DNA from: an archaeon
GTDB lineage: Archaea > Nanobdellota > Nanobdellia > Woesearchaeales > GW2011-AR9
DNA: 64,000 bases
Direction: 5' to 3'
NCBI GenBank assembly: GCA_018670085.1
Contig: JABHRS010000005.1
Location: forward strand, 29,589 to 93,588
A model generated the notes under the pieces. It was not told the DNA's origin, did not search any database, and saw nothing but the letters and a program-made list of their open reading frames with translations. The stretch's first letter is position 1. Each line of letters starts with the position of its first letter. This document shows positions 8,456-18,523 of the stretch, piece after piece. Position numbers and translations under genes: made by a program.

Positions 8456-8872
8456 ATGACAAATGAATTAGAAAGGGCAGAATTAGAAACATTAATTGGA
8501 AATAAACTCCCAAGCATGTTATACAACGCAGATGGTAGTGCATTAGAACCTGGAAGATGGGAGAAACAAGGACTAGATGAGCATAGAATCAAATTTGAGT
8601 TTCCTCAGATGGTAGGCGATGTTGACAGTGGAGTAGATTTAATGGTTTGGTCATGTATTGATCAAATGGGAAGACCAGTTACATCATATGTTGTAGCACC
8701 ACGTGAAGGAAAATCAGAGTTAGGGTATAAAAGTCCAGTTGGATTAATTGTTGAAGGTGGAAACCCAGCAGTTCTTAAACAAAGTTTATTTGATTATGTA
8801 AAACCAATGGAAGCTGCAAATGTGCAAACATATTCTACTTTAGCTAATGCACTTAATACTGGCACAAAATAA
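8456..8872 (+). CDS. Hypothetical cytoplasmic protein
   Basis: 138 residues, acidic, no signal or membrane segment. Predicted alpha at both ends with a central beta-rich part (RIKFEFPQM, DLMVWSCI, VTSYVVAPREG). Promoter and ribosome site are clear, so it is a real gene. Family not recognised. Confidence 0.6.
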   Translation: MTNELERAELETLIGNKLPSMLYNADGSALEPGRWEKQGLDEHRIKFEFPQMVGDVDSGVDLMVWSCIDQMGRPVTSYVVAPREGKSELGYKSPVGLIVEGGNPAVLKQSLFDYVKPMEAANVQTYSTLANALNTGTK

Positions 8873-8921
8873 AATTTATTTTTTATCTTATTTTTTTACT
8901 ATTTTTCTAATTAATTTATTT

Positions 8922-11609
8922 CTACCAACTCAAATACTTAACTGCAAACTCATAATCTTTTCTGATCAAGAATTTTCTGAATTCATCTCCAACTAGAATC
9001 AACAGAGCAAATGGTAGAGCTAAGGATAACTCAACTAATGAAAGTGGCGCTGTTCCAAAAAAAGTGTTCACAGCTGGCTGATATACAATCAATGCTAAGA
9101 TCACAAGCTCAGTTAAAATTCCCCAAAGCAATAACCGATTTGAAAAAAAGTTTAGTTTAAAAATTGATAAACGCCTAGCACGGCAAACCCAAACATCAGC
9201 TACTTGACAAATAATGATTGCAGCAAAAAAGGCAGTGATTGCAGTTTGATACAGAGGATTGGAAATTGCTAAACTTTGACCCCAAACCCAGCCGCCTTGA
9301 AACAATACATAAAAATAAGCAAAGAAACCTGCTGCTGCTTGAACCATTCCAACTAAAGCATAAGAGCGAAAAAGTAATTGAGGCGTTAGTAACCTTTCTT
9401 TAGATGACCGTGGTTTCTTCACCATCACATCACCCTCAGGCTTTTCTGTACCAAGACCAATTGCTGGCAATATATCAGTACCCAAATCAATTGCTAAAAT
9501 TAAAACGATAGTTATTGGAAGTGGAATACCAAGTAATACAAAAGCAATGAAAGGTAAAATTTGAGGAACATTACTAGTTAAAATATAGGCAATAAATTTT
9601 TTGATATTTTCAAAAATAGTTCGACCTTCTTCTATTGCATTCACAATGGTTGCAAAGTTGTCATCCATTAAAACCATATCACTAGCTTCACGCGCAACCT
9701 CAGTTCCAGTTAGACCCATAGCAACACCCATATCAGCATTCTTTAAAGCAGGTGCATCATTAACACCATCACCAGTAACAGTTACAACTTCACCCAAAGA
9801 TTGCAGAGCTTGAACTATTCGAAGTTTTTGGTTAGGATTACTCCTGGCAAATATTAAGTTGTCTTTTTTCAAATGTTTCTTCAAAATGGTATCACTCATT
9901 CTTGCTAACTGTTCAGAATTGATGATTGTGGCTTTACCACTAACTAAACCAACTTTTCTGGCAATTGATTCTGCCGTTAAACTATAATCACCAGTGATCA
10001 TAATCACACGGATCCCAGCAGATTTACATTTCTTAATTGCAGAACTGATTTCTTTACGAGGAGGATCAAGCATGCCAACTAAACCAATAAAAATGAATTC
10101 CTGCTCTTTTGCCTTATTAGTTGTAGTTTTTTTGTAGGCTAAAGCTAAGACTCTTTCACCACGCGAAGCTAGATCCTTGTATGCAGTTAGAATTTTTTCT
10201 TGATCTTTTTTTAGCAAATTTCTAGTCTTACCATTCACTGTTATTTTACTACATTTTTTTAGAACAACTTCAGGGGCACCTTTCATGTATGCAATTTTTC
10301 CCTTGCTATTTTTGTTGGTTGTAATCATCCTCTTAGTCTGCGAATCAAAAGGAGATTCATGAATTCTTTTCTCTTTGGATGTGATGTTTCTGACACTGAT
10401 GATTTTACTTGCAAAATGCATTAAAGAAGTTTCAGTCGGGTCGCCAGTATAAATTCCATTTTTTTGATAATGAGAATTGTTACACAAAACCATGGTGCTA
10501 GTTAACAAACTGATACCCGGTATCTTTTTGATATTTTTCTGACTGCTAGTTATTTCTTCAAAATTAAGATACAAAGAATTGACAGACATTTTATTTTGAG
10601 TAATGGTTCCAGTTTTATCAGTGCAGATCACAGTTGTGGATCCCAAAGTTTCAACGGATTCTAAATTCTTAATGAGAGCATTACGCTTGGCCATGCGTTT
10701 TGATGCGATACTTAGGCAAAGAGTTACTGTTGGTAGTAACCCTTCTGGAACATTAGCTACAATGATCCCTATTGCAAAAATAATACTACCGATTAAAGGG
10801 TTTCCAAGCAAAATACTGATGATGAAAAAAACTGCACCTAAAAAGATTGCAATACTAGAAATTACCTTGATGAAATGTTTTAACTCTTTTCTTAATGGAG
10901 TTTCAACTTCCTCTGTTTCTTTAGTTAACCGGACAATTTTTCCGATTTGAGTATTCATTCCAGTTCCATAAACTAAAGCTTTTGCATTACCGGATTGAAC
11001 TAAAGTTCCAGAAAAAACCATGTTCCTTGATTCCAAAATATTCTTATGAGTAAATTCTAACTTTCTTAATTGTGGTTCAGATTCACCAGTGATTGAAGAG
11101 TTATCAACTTTTAGAGAATTGTGAGTGATTAATCTGGCATCAGCTGAAATTTTATCACCTTCAGAAAGGATTAGAATATCACCTGGAACAATGTTAATAG
11201 AATCAATTTCAATTATTTTTCCATCTCTTTGCACTTTGGATCTCTTTGGGATCATCTTGTTGAAAGTTTGCATGATCTTTTCTGATTGATATTCTTGAAT
11301 GAATGTGAAAATGGAGTTTAAAATTACAACAGCAAATAAAGCAATACCAATATAGAGATAACCTTCATTTGGTTCAACATAGTCTGCTAAAAATGCTAGC
11401 GCGGATCCCACGATGAGTAATAGTGCGAAAAAGTTTTTGAACTGATTTAGAAATTTGAAAATTATATGAGTTTGTTTTTTGGTTTCTAAAAAATTATTGC
11501 CAAATTTTTGTAACTTGTTTACTGCTTGTTTTGAAGATAAACCTTGCTCAGTTGATTTTAGCTCACTGAATAACTTGCTTAAAGTTTTTTTGTGTTCATC
11601 CATCACCAT
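8922..11609 (-). CDS. P-type cation ATPase (Na/K- or Ca-type, P2)
   Basis: 895 residues, full length for a P2-type pump. Visible in order: N-terminal cation-ATPase domain; TGES of the actuator domain (ITGESEPQ); M4 motif VPEGLLPTVT; phosphorylation site CTDKTGTITQNK; KGAPE in the nucleotide-binding domain; MITGD; hinge TGDGVNDAPALKNADMGVAMG; and six C-terminal membrane helices including DLGTDILPAIGLGTEKPEGD. VPEGLL in M4 and DLGTD with a following PE are typical of Na,K-ATPase alpha-like (P2C) sequences, so Na+/K+ exchange is more likely than Ca2+ pumping, though the ion cannot be settled by eye. Met at 11609 or 11603 could start the protein. Confidence 0.93.
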   Translation of the reverse strand: MVMDEHKKTLSKLFSELKSTEQGLSSKQAVNKLQKFGNNFLETKKQTHIIFKFLNQFKNFFALLLIVGSALAFLADYVEPNEGYLYIGIALFAVVILNSIFTFIQEYQSEKIMQTFNKMIPKRSKVQRDGKIIEIDSINIVPGDILILSEGDKISADARLITHNSLKVDNSSITGESEPQLRKLEFTHKNILESRNMVFSGTLVQSGNAKALVYGTGMNTQIGKIVRLTKETEEVETPLRKELKHFIKVISSIAIFLGAVFFIISILLGNPLIGSIIFAIGIIVANVPEGLLPTVTLCLSIASKRMAKRNALIKNLESVETLGSTTVICTDKTGTITQNKMSVNSLYLNFEEITSSQKNIKKIPGISLLTSTMVLCNNSHYQKNGIYTGDPTETSLMHFASKIISVRNITSKEKRIHESPFDSQTKRMITTNKNSKGKIAYMKGAPEVVLKKCSKITVNGKTRNLLKKDQEKILTAYKDLASRGERVLALAYKKTTTNKAKEQEFIFIGLVGMLDPPRKEISSAIKKCKSAGIRVIMITGDYSLTAESIARKVGLVSGKATIINSEQLARMSDTILKKHLKKDNLIFARSNPNQKLRIVQALQSLGEVVTVTGDGVNDAPALKNADMGVAMGLTGTEVAREASDMVLMDDNFATIVNAIEEGRTIFENIKKFIAYILTSNVPQILPFIAFVLLGIPLPITIVLILAIDLGTDILPAIGLGTEKPEGDVMVKKPRSSKERLLTPQLLFRSYALVGMVQAAAGFFAYFYVLFQGGWVWGQSLAISNPLYQTAITAFFAAIIICQVADVWVCRARRLSIFKLNFFSNRLLLWGILTELVILALIVYQPAVNTFFGTAPLSLVELSLALPFALLILVGDEFRKFLIRKDYEFAVKYLSW

Positions 11610-11758
11610 TTGTTAAAACTTAAGGGTATATATTTGTTTGGAGAAATTTTGGTTTTAGAAAGATAGATGAAAAAGCATTATTAGCTCTCTTGAAAAAACT
11701 GAGTCATGAAGAACATAGAACCGAAAAGCTATTATAAGTAAAAAGACCAATAATTATT

Positions 11759-12244
11759 ATGGACATTGACTATAATCTGATTAAAGAACAAATAGATTTT
11801 TTACACAGTGGTTTAAGCGAACTTGGAAGAAATTTAGGGCTTGCTGATACATCAAAAGAACTCTTACTTGACAAACGTATTGCTTTGTATGAAGTTCCAA
11901 GATTTCCTCGCTGGAGTGGGTATAGAGCAATTGCTGAGATTAGAGGTATGGATACTTATGATGGACACACAAGAGTCGAATTAAGAATTGATAGCACTGA
12001 TAATGAGCTAGCAGAATTAACCAATCAGTTAATAGACCAGTTTCCTAAAACTCACTTAGAAAAAGAATATCTTAGACTAGCAGATGTTAGTCCAATTGGA
12101 TTAAAACAGTTTATTCAGTTATACGCTCCACTAGTTGAAAGTGATGAAAGATATTTGAGAGTTCCAAACAGTTGGTTTATGAACGGAGAATTTACACAGA
12201 TAAATTTACAGCTACTTAGAAATAGAACTACTTGTCCAAAATGA
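11759..12244 (+). CDS. Hypothetical protein
   Basis: 161 residues, soluble, no signal. Starts almost at its expected transcription start. N-terminal helical part, then beta-rich segment (RAIAEIRGM, HTRVELRID), then a helix-rich tail. No motif recognised. Confidence 0.55.
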   Translation: MDIDYNLIKEQIDFLHSGLSELGRNLGLADTSKELLLDKRIALYEVPRFPRWSGYRAIAEIRGMDTYDGHTRVELRIDSTDNELAELTNQLIDQFPKTHLEKEYLRLADVSPIGLKQFIQLYAPLVESDERYLRVPNSWFMNGEFTQINLQLLRNRTTCPK

Positions 12245-12338
12245 TCTGAGTTAAGTTCTAATTGTTTAAGATTTGTTTCTTTAACTTTTTATTTCTTTAA
12301 CTTAAAAAAAGAAAAATAATTCTAAGCTGAGTTAGCTA

Positions 12339-12989
12339 TTAACTTTCACCAGGTCTTGATTGTTTGGAATAACTAAGTCGAAGATACATTTCTTCACGGG
12401 CATTCATTTTTTTTTCAAAATGTAACTCAGGATTTTTTTCACCAAGCATTTCAAAAATCTTACGCATTGGTGAATCTGCTGGAGAAAAATGTTTAGTTAT
12501 TAATGAATTGTAAAAACCACTAGCTAGTGCGCCAAAATGATCTATGTCAGATGCACCCAAATCAGTTAAAGAAGCACCGTCTAAATATAGCCGCTCTCTT
12601 TGTGCAAACCCACCATCATAACAAGCAATAATATTATCAGCAATGGACCCATCTTCTGGTCCGGATCCCAAATAAGTGTTTATTTTTTGAAGAATAACAT
12701 CATCAGGCTCATTAAATTTTGCTCTATAAGGAAAACCTAAAACTCTAACCATCTCACCTAAAGGGACTAGGCCTTCAGGTAAATCCCTGCCACTAAGAAA
12801 TCTTTTCTCACGAGAGTTTAATTCTTCAACCGCGATATTACTAAGATCTTCAACATAGAGTGGGTGAGCTCTTCCACTAAGAATTGCATCATTGAATGCA
12901 CTTTGCTCTTCAGTTAGACATCTAAATAGACCACCAATTGACCTAGCTTTGATCATATGTGTTAGCATTTCTGGAACTTTTTTTATCAT
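12339..12989 (-). CDS. Hypothetical protein
   Basis: 216 residues, mainly helical, without signal or TM helix. GGTGA ribosome site lies nine bases before the ATG and a TTTATAAAT TATA box lies near 13030-13040, so a real transcript with a short leader is likely. Family not recognised. Confidence 0.6.
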   Translation of the reverse strand: MIKKVPEMLTHMIKARSIGGLFRCLTEEQSAFNDAILSGRAHPLYVEDLSNIAVEELNSREKRFLSGRDLPEGLVPLGEMVRVLGFPYRAKFNEPDDVILQKINTYLGSGPEDGSIADNIIACYDGGFAQRERLYLDGASLTDLGASDIDHFGALASGFYNSLITKHFSPADSPMRKIFEMLGEKNPELHFEKKMNAREEMYLRLSYSKQSRPGES

Positions 12990-13112
12990 GATTATTCACC
13001 TTTTGAATTTAATGAGATTCTAATAACTGAGATTATTTATAAAGGTTACCATTGATTAGGAGTTAATCTGATAGAGAAAGGTTTTTTAAATTTGAACATT
13101 GTTCTTTACATT

Positions 13113-14141
13113 ATGGTCAAAAGAATATTACTCCTAACTTTGTTAAGTTTATTTTTAATTCTAATAATTGGTTGCAGTGGAACAGTTGAAGAAATTGATA
13201 CAAATGAGTCAATTGAAGAAGAACCAGTAGTTGAAGAGATTATTGAAGAAGTTTCTAAAGAAGATCTCTTATGTGGAAACGATGTTTGCGATGAAGGCGA
13301 AATTGAAAGCTGTGAAAAAGATTGTATTGTGCTTTGCAGTGAGAACACTGATTGTTTGGATGATGAAGTTTGTGGTATTGGAAGATATTGCGAGACAGCT
13401 GAAACCATAACAACTGAACTTGCAAGTACAATGAGTAATTGGACTTACAGTTTTGAAGAAAAATTGTCATCAATAGAATTTAAGGAAGGGAAAATTCAAG
13501 ACATACTAGATTCTTATGTGGAAATAATTGATGCAAGTGAAATTGAAGATTTAAATAATGAAATTTCTGAATTTTTCAGTACAGTAGAAAATGAAGTTGA
13601 CGTTTTACAATTTGGAATTGAAGATTTGAATGATGAAATTCCCACATACACTACACGAAGTTCAGATGAATTTTTTGAAGAATACTCTGAGTTAGAGGAT
13701 GATTATTTGAGTTTACTGAACAGAATTGAAAAAGAATTTTATGATTATTACACCCAAATGTATGAACTAGCTGACGAAGATGATACAGATTTATTTATCA
13801 AAGGGATTAGTATAACTGAAAAAACTGAATCAAAAATAGTATTTGCAATTACTGTTGAAAATATTGGAACACTAGTAGCCCAAGATCCATTTGATGTAAA
13901 CGTTGAAATTGATATTGAAAATGAAGACTCACAAAGTTGCAGTGAGGAATTTGATTCATTGGATTCTGGGGATGAAGTTGTAATCACTTGCTCAATTAAT
14001 TTACCTAGTTTATCTGAGAATAGTGGGATCAGTTTAGTGATTAATGCAGATGTAGATTATGATAGCGAAGTTGATGAAATTTCTGAAACTAATAATAATT
14101 TTGATTTTGAGATGATTGTGAGTTCTGTTGATTTGCAATAA
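13113..14141 (+). CDS. Lipoprotein with Cys-rich module and CARDB-like domain
   Basis: 342 residues from the ATG at 13113, chosen because a hydrophobic signal starting MVKRILLL then leads straight to LIIGC, a good lipobox. A Glu-rich linker is followed by a Cys-rich module CGNDVCDEGEIESCEKDC plus a second set of four Cys. That CGNxVCDxGE pattern recurs in DPANN surface proteins. A helical coiled region fills about 95-220. The C-terminal 110 residues form a CARDB/DUF11-like beta-sandwich, with VENIGTLVAQDPFDVNVEI and the closing DEISETNNNFDFEM typical of CARDB. Likely a membrane-anchored adhesin or scaffold. Confidence 0.75.
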   Translation: MVKRILLLTLLSLFLILIIGCSGTVEEIDTNESIEEEPVVEEIIEEVSKEDLLCGNDVCDEGEIESCEKDCIVLCSENTDCLDDEVCGIGRYCETAETITTELASTMSNWTYSFEEKLSSIEFKEGKIQDILDSYVEIIDASEIEDLNNEISEFFSTVENEVDVLQFGIEDLNDEIPTYTTRSSDEFFEEYSELEDDYLSLLNRIEKEFYDYYTQMYELADEDDTDLFIKGISITEKTESKIVFAITVENIGTLVAQDPFDVNVEIDIENEDSQSCSEEFDSLDSGDEVVITCSINLPSLSENSGISLVINADVDYDSEVDEISETNNNFDFEMIVSSVDLQ

Positions 14142-14272
14142 GTCAAGAATTTTCTAGGTGATTGAGAAATTTTTGTAAGATAATTCTTTAGTAGATTTCA
14201 AACTCATCAAGTAGACTTGATCATGTAATAACTCCTAATGAATTTCTTGGTTTGCTCCTTGATAGTAAGAAC

Positions 14273-14281
14273 ATTTATATA
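14273..14281 (+). promoter_or_regulatory. TATA box, leaderless 14307 gene
   Basis: ATTTATATA about 26-34 bp upstream of the ATG at 14307. Confidence 0.5.
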
Positions 14282-14306
14282 ACTGCTACTGCGAGCAAGT
14301 AATGTA

Positions 14307-15404
14307 ATGAATATTAGAGAAACCGAAAAAGGAATTTATACTGCAGTAAGTGATCCAGCAGTCAGATCACGAGACCAATCATCAGGAACACTGAATTTAA
14401 CAAGTTTATGTAGAATCCCCATACTGACATATGGGGGATTAAACACAGATATCTTAGCACCAGATTTGGCTAAAGAAGGATACAGAGTAGAAAAAGAAGA
14501 ACTTTGTCCAAGAGATGATGAAGATATAGGTCTTAGAATGCCAAATGTTTGGTATCTTAACAAAGGAGCGCATTGTATTAGTATCCCCATGTATTATAAT
14601 TTCATGCAGCTTAAATCAGGAATAGTAGATGGAAATTTATATTCTAGAAATCCAGAAATAACTTCAGAATTTGGTAAAGTCGCTATGATTGAAGTTTATT
14701 TTGGAGATAAGTTGTTTGAGAAATTTGATGATGAAAAAGTAAAATATTTCGGAACCCCAAAAACACTGACAGAATGTATGAGAGTTTTGGAGGGGTGGGA
14801 TATATCACGAGTTCCAAGACTAGCAGACTATGTTGAATTTTCAGACAAAATCAGATCATGGAGTGAAGATCATTTTCCAGGATATGACGAATCAAAATGG
14901 TTCTTAGGAAGAGAAGCTACAAACATAATTAGAGAAGAATCTGGTAGCACAAATGTTAGGGATTGCATAAGATTCTTTTGGGAAAATTACTTGCTCAAAA
15001 AATCCCCGACAATTAGTGAACAGGATATCGAGATTGACATTATTGACCCAAATTTCTCCACTCAAAGAGAACCAGATCTGCTAATTGTAGGAGAGAACCC
15101 TTTTGATTATGAATCACTAAGTGACGAATGTCCAGATTACATATTGTCAGCTGAGTTAAAATCTTTTTCAAACAGTAGAGTCAAATATCTAAATCATTTA
15201 ATTAAACCAGATGGAAAGGCACTACTCAATGCGAGGCTTGCAAGAAAAAGATATCCAAATACACCAGTAGTCTTAATTGAAAATGTCCCAGGAGTCAAAA
15301 GGTTCTCATTAATGCGAGAAGACGAAGTTAAAGAAAGCTTTAGTCCAGATGTTGCAGTAGTAGCAGATGTAATTAGATCATGTATTGACCAATCAATGCA
15401 GTAA
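14307..15404 (+). CDS. Hypothetical protein, possible PD-(D/E)xK-like nuclease fold
   Basis: 365 residues, soluble. The C-terminal third contains REPDLLIVGENPF followed about 20 residues later by ILSAELKSFSNSR. This P-D...E-x-K spacing is what restriction-endonuclease-like folds use for metal binding. The N-terminal two thirds are unfamiliar. The motif is degenerate enough that the nuclease reading remains a guess. Leaderless start supported by the TATA box. Confidence 0.5.
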   Translation: MNIRETEKGIYTAVSDPAVRSRDQSSGTLNLTSLCRIPILTYGGLNTDILAPDLAKEGYRVEKEELCPRDDEDIGLRMPNVWYLNKGAHCISIPMYYNFMQLKSGIVDGNLYSRNPEITSEFGKVAMIEVYFGDKLFEKFDDEKVKYFGTPKTLTECMRVLEGWDISRVPRLADYVEFSDKIRSWSEDHFPGYDESKWFLGREATNIIREESGSTNVRDCIRFFWENYLLKKSPTISEQDIEIDIIDPNFSTQREPDLLIVGENPFDYESLSDECPDYILSAELKSFSNSRVKYLNHLIKPDGKALLNARLARKRYPNTPVVLIENVPGVKRFSLMREDEVKESFSPDVAVVADVIRSCIDQSMQ

Positions 15405-15439
15405 TCTTTTCATTAATACAGAAATTAATTATTAAATTC

Positions 15440-15988
15440 TTAATTTATTACTTTTTTTAATAACTCTTTTGAGATTTTATCGTCTATTTTTTCAGTGGTG
15501 TTAATAACTTTTGCTGCAACTTCAAGAAAATGTTTAACACCCCTACCTTTAGCCCTTCCAGCTTCAGTATGCATATCTAAGGCATAATCAGGAATTTCTA
15601 ATTTAAATCCTTCTTTACGTTTAAGTGAAAGTAGATCATATAGTTCACTAATTATCCTTCCTTTTTTAGCTTCACATAAAATTTTTATAGCCCGAAGTCC
15701 CTGCATTCCCTTGTCCCATTCTTTTGCGTGTTGTAGATCAGCATAATTATCTTTAAGAGTTTTGATGATAGGAATTACAGAATCATCATTAATATCTTCA
15801 ACACTAATCACAACCATCCTTTTCCAAAATTTTTGTTCAAATTCAAGACCAGATTCTAACAATTCTAAACCAAAGTAACAAGCAGATTCAACGTTGCCCC
15901 TACGAATTTCTTTTTGTAGAGCGGAAACTACTTCGTCTGCATTAAACCCACTTTTGGTCTTTTTTTGTTTGAATGATTGATATGCCAT
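15440..15988 (-). CDS. Stand-alone RarA/MgsA C-terminal-like protein
   Basis: 182 residues, helical. SALQKEIRRGNVESACYFG, then FWKRMVVISVEDI, and the tail IPDYALDMHTEAGRAKGRGV match the C-terminal (clamp-loader-like, tetramerisation) part of RarA/MgsA AAA+ proteins and the short phage and bacterial proteins that carry only this part. No AAA+ motor is present here or nearby. Role in replication-fork or recombination processes is inferred from the family. Confidence 0.6.
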   Translation of the reverse strand: MAYQSFKQKKTKSGFNADEVVSALQKEIRRGNVESACYFGLELLESGLEFEQKFWKRMVVISVEDINDDSVIPIIKTLKDNYADLQHAKEWDKGMQGLRAIKILCEAKKGRIISELYDLLSLKRKEGFKLEIPDYALDMHTEAGRAKGRGVKHFLEVAAKVINTTEKIDDKISKELLKKVIN

Positions 15989-16114
15989 ATTACTAAACTT
16001 GTGAGAAGAGTGGCCTAGTTAAAAACTTTGTTAAAAAATAGAGAAAATGTTCAAATCGATGGTGAAAATTGGACCTGGTTATTTTTTGACCACTAGAAGT
16101 CAATGAGTAAGTAG

Positions 16115-16393
16115 TTAAATTAAAATATAAATAATAATGATTATTAGTAGTGGGTAGGCAAAAAGTAATTGTGGTTTCAAACATTGCAATGGGCTTTCAC
16201 TTTTGTTTTTAGTTTTGTAATATTGATAAAAGTGGCCCATTTCTTGAAAAATTGCTCCGATGATTAGTAAGTAAATATTCTTTTGAAAAATTGAAGTTAG
16301 AATTAGTGCTAACCCAAGGACATGCAGAAACCGATTTACTTTGCCGCCATGGCAGCCGATGAATTCTAAGAATAAATGTTTGATGTTGACCAT
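16115..16393 (-). CDS. Small membrane protein, Mpo1/DUF962-like
   Basis: 92 residues with hydrophobic helices near 25-50 and 74-92. HGGKVNRFLHVLG near the N-terminus and QEMGHFYQY in the middle recall the spaced His motifs of the DUF962/Mpo1 family (fatty-acid alpha-dioxygenases). The protein is shorter than most members, so the call is moderate. Confidence 0.5.
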   Translation of the reverse strand: MVNIKHLFLEFIGCHGGKVNRFLHVLGLALILTSIFQKNIYLLIIGAIFQEMGHFYQYYKTKNKSESPLQCLKPQLLFAYPLLIIIIIYILI

Positions 16394-16753
16394 AAGTTAG
16401 GGAAAGTTGTTTAGTTTTTAATATCTTGTGGATTTGCAACAATGGCGAACAACAGATTATCTTTTTTATTACCATGCCGTGATGCAAAGCCACGTAGTTT
16501 CAAACTAAAACAGAATCTCTCGACTTAGAACATAGTTTAGAATTGGCAAGTGGCGTTGATTTGATAAACATATAATTTTGAGAATTTTTGACAACAAAGC
16601 ACTCACCACATAAACGCAACAGATGTTAAAATATTTGCTATTTTTTTTTAATAATTGTAACTATTTAAGTAGATTATTTTATTAATCTGGCGTTCACTAC
16701 TTATACATAAGAAACTTCTCTGAAGAAGTTATTGTAATTGAAAACCAACAAAA
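16394..16753. other. Intergenic region upstream of the kinase cluster
   Basis: No gene could be supported. Just before the kinase, near 16709-16727, a 7-bp perfect hairpin (AACTTCT, 4-nt loop, AGAAGTT) lies after a TATA-like TTATACATA near 16700, so it would be in the kinase leader or overlap its start region. The rest is AT-rich with no structure I can name. Confidence 0.4.
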
Positions 16754-18523
16754 ATGAACTCCAGAAATACAAACATGTTTAATCAAGGTGACGTTATTAA
16801 CACTTGGAGGATTGAAAGACTATTGGGTCGTGGTGGTTTCGCAGAAGTATATTTAGCTGAAAATACGTATACAAGGGATCAAAAAGCATTAAAGGTGATG
16901 GACCCTTCAAAATTTGATCGAAAATCTAGATCAAGACTTAATTTGAATGATTTCTTTGAGAGAATTAAAGCAGAGACAAGTATTGCTAATTTGTTTGATC
17001 ACCCGAACATTGTTAAAACAGATCAACCGATAATAGATACATTTAATGATAAAAAATTAGTCATCTTGCCGATGGAATTTCTGGAAGGAGGAAACATAAC
17101 GAATTTAGCTTCAACACCATATGAAGTAGATAAATCAGTTGAAATCTTTGAAGGAGTATTAGATGGAGTATCTCACATCCATGAGAGAGGTTTTGTTCAC
17201 AGAGACCTAAAACTTGCAAATATTTTCTTAACAAAAAAAGGCCAAGCAAAAGTTGGAGACTTTGGGATTACAACACTTATGGATGAAGATTTAATTTCTG
17301 GTAAATATGATGAAGAGAATAAAATAATTGGCAGAATTGTTGGAATAAGAAGTAGAGAAATTAGTGATAAAATCGTTTTTGGATCTAGAAGATACATGTC
17401 AGATGAATATTTATACAACGCAGTAGCAAATGAAGGAGTTGATATTTACGCAGCAGGGATGATATTTTACCAGTTACTAGTTGGAAGAATGAACGTTGCA
17501 TACCTTCCTGCTGAAGGCAATATTGATTTACAGAGAGTTTCTGTTAGAAGAATAGAAGAGACTATGAACAGATATTGTCATGATGCAAGACATCTATCTC
17601 CAATTATAGCAAAATCATTAGCTCCAGCTGGAGAAAGATTTGAATCTGCAAAAGATTTTAAAAAGGCAATTCAGTGGGTTACAAGTCTTAGAAAATCCAG
17701 AGACAGGTTATATCTTACACACGATGGCCAAGGGTTAGCTACACACAATCAAGGACCGAGTGCAACTATTTATCAAATAACTGAATTCTATGCAAATAGT
17801 TTCTCTGCTGGGAAAAATAGACATATCATTAGGTCTGCGCTTGAACACCCAGAAGAAAGTGATCAAACAATTGTGATGAGTTTACAGGACGATATTGAAC
17901 TAACAAAAGCATATGAAGATAATAGTGAAGAAGTAGCTGATGAAAACACATTAAATTTTCTGTTAGAAAATGAAGAAGCTACAGGCGAAGTTAATGTTGA
18001 AGCTGGAATAAATGGAAAAAAAGGAACAAGGTACAAAGGGAGAAGAAATTCACCAGGACTAATTGCAATTGCAGTAGCGGCGGGATTTGTAGGTGTGGTA
18101 GGGTTAGGTGGAGTCGGTTTAGCATTAGCAAATAACACAGGATACCTAGCGAAATCAGACAATGGAGATTACACAGAGAACTGTGAAGAGATTCTAGGGA
18201 TGAGTTCATTAGATAATAATGTTGCTCCAGAAAATATGATTGCGCTTTATGATCAACAGATAAATTGTGCAATGCAACATGGAGACATGGCAAGTTTAGA
18301 TACAGCACTCCAAGGATATTTTGCAATCAGTGGAGAATCAGATGTTCAACTTAAACTGCCAGAACCAATGAATTGTGATGGATATTTGCAAAACCTAATT
18401 GTGATTGAAGATTTAGCAAATGATGGAGTTAACGATGGAATTCTTTTTGGTAGTAATCTTGCCAAAGAACGAAGACTAATTTATGAACCAACTGGAGGAT
18501 TATTATGTACGGAGCAGTATTAA
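16754..18523 (+). CDS. Transmembrane Hanks-type Ser/Thr protein kinase
   Basis: 589 residues. Kinase domain at 17-310: glycine loop LLGRGGFAEVYLA (23-35), catalytic Lys47 in ALKVMDP, helix-C Glu74, catalytic loop HRDLKLANI (149-157), DFG 169-171, and AAGMIFYQLLVGR in the F helix. An unusually long insert (about 175-215) separates DFG from the substrate segment. A linker rich in Glu is followed by basic residues and one TM helix (about 433-455), leaving an extracytoplasmic domain of about 130 residues with several Cys. Architecture is like bacterial PknB-type receptors. Overlaps the next gene by 19 bp, so the two are probably co-transcribed. Confidence 0.92.
   Translation: MNSRNTNMFNQGDVINTWRIERLLGRGGFAEVYLAENTYTRDQKALKVMDPSKFDRKSRSRLNLNDFFERIKAETSIANLFDHPNIVKTDQPIIDTFNDKKLVILPMEFLEGGNITNLASTPYEVDKSVEIFEGVLDGVSHIHERGFVHRDLKLANIFLTKKGQAKVGDFGITTLMDEDLISGKYDEENKIIGRIVGIRSREISDKIVFGSRRYMSDEYLYNAVANEGVDIYAAGMIFYQLLVGRMNVAYLPAEGNIDLQRVSVRRIEETMNRYCHDARHLSPIIAKSLAPAGERFESAKDFKKAIQWVTSLRKSRDRLYLTHDGQGLATHNQGPSATIYQITEFYANSFSAGKNRHIIRSALEHPEESDQTIVMSLQDDIELTKAYEDNSEEVADENTLNFLLENEEATGEVNVEAGINGKKGTRYKGRRNSPGLIAIAVAAGFVGVVGLGGVGLALANNTGYLAKSDNGDYTENCEEILGMSSLDNNVAPENMIALYDQQINCAMQHGDMASLDTALQGYFAISGESDVQLKLPEPMNCDGYLQNLIVIEDLANDGVNDGILFGSNLAKERRLIYEPTGGLLCTEQY

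Noticed and set aside
13106..13473. Antisense ORFs of 72-100 residues over the CARDB lipoprotein
   Set aside because: Composition is the Ser/Gln-rich mirror of the Glu/Asp-rich coding strand; shadows.
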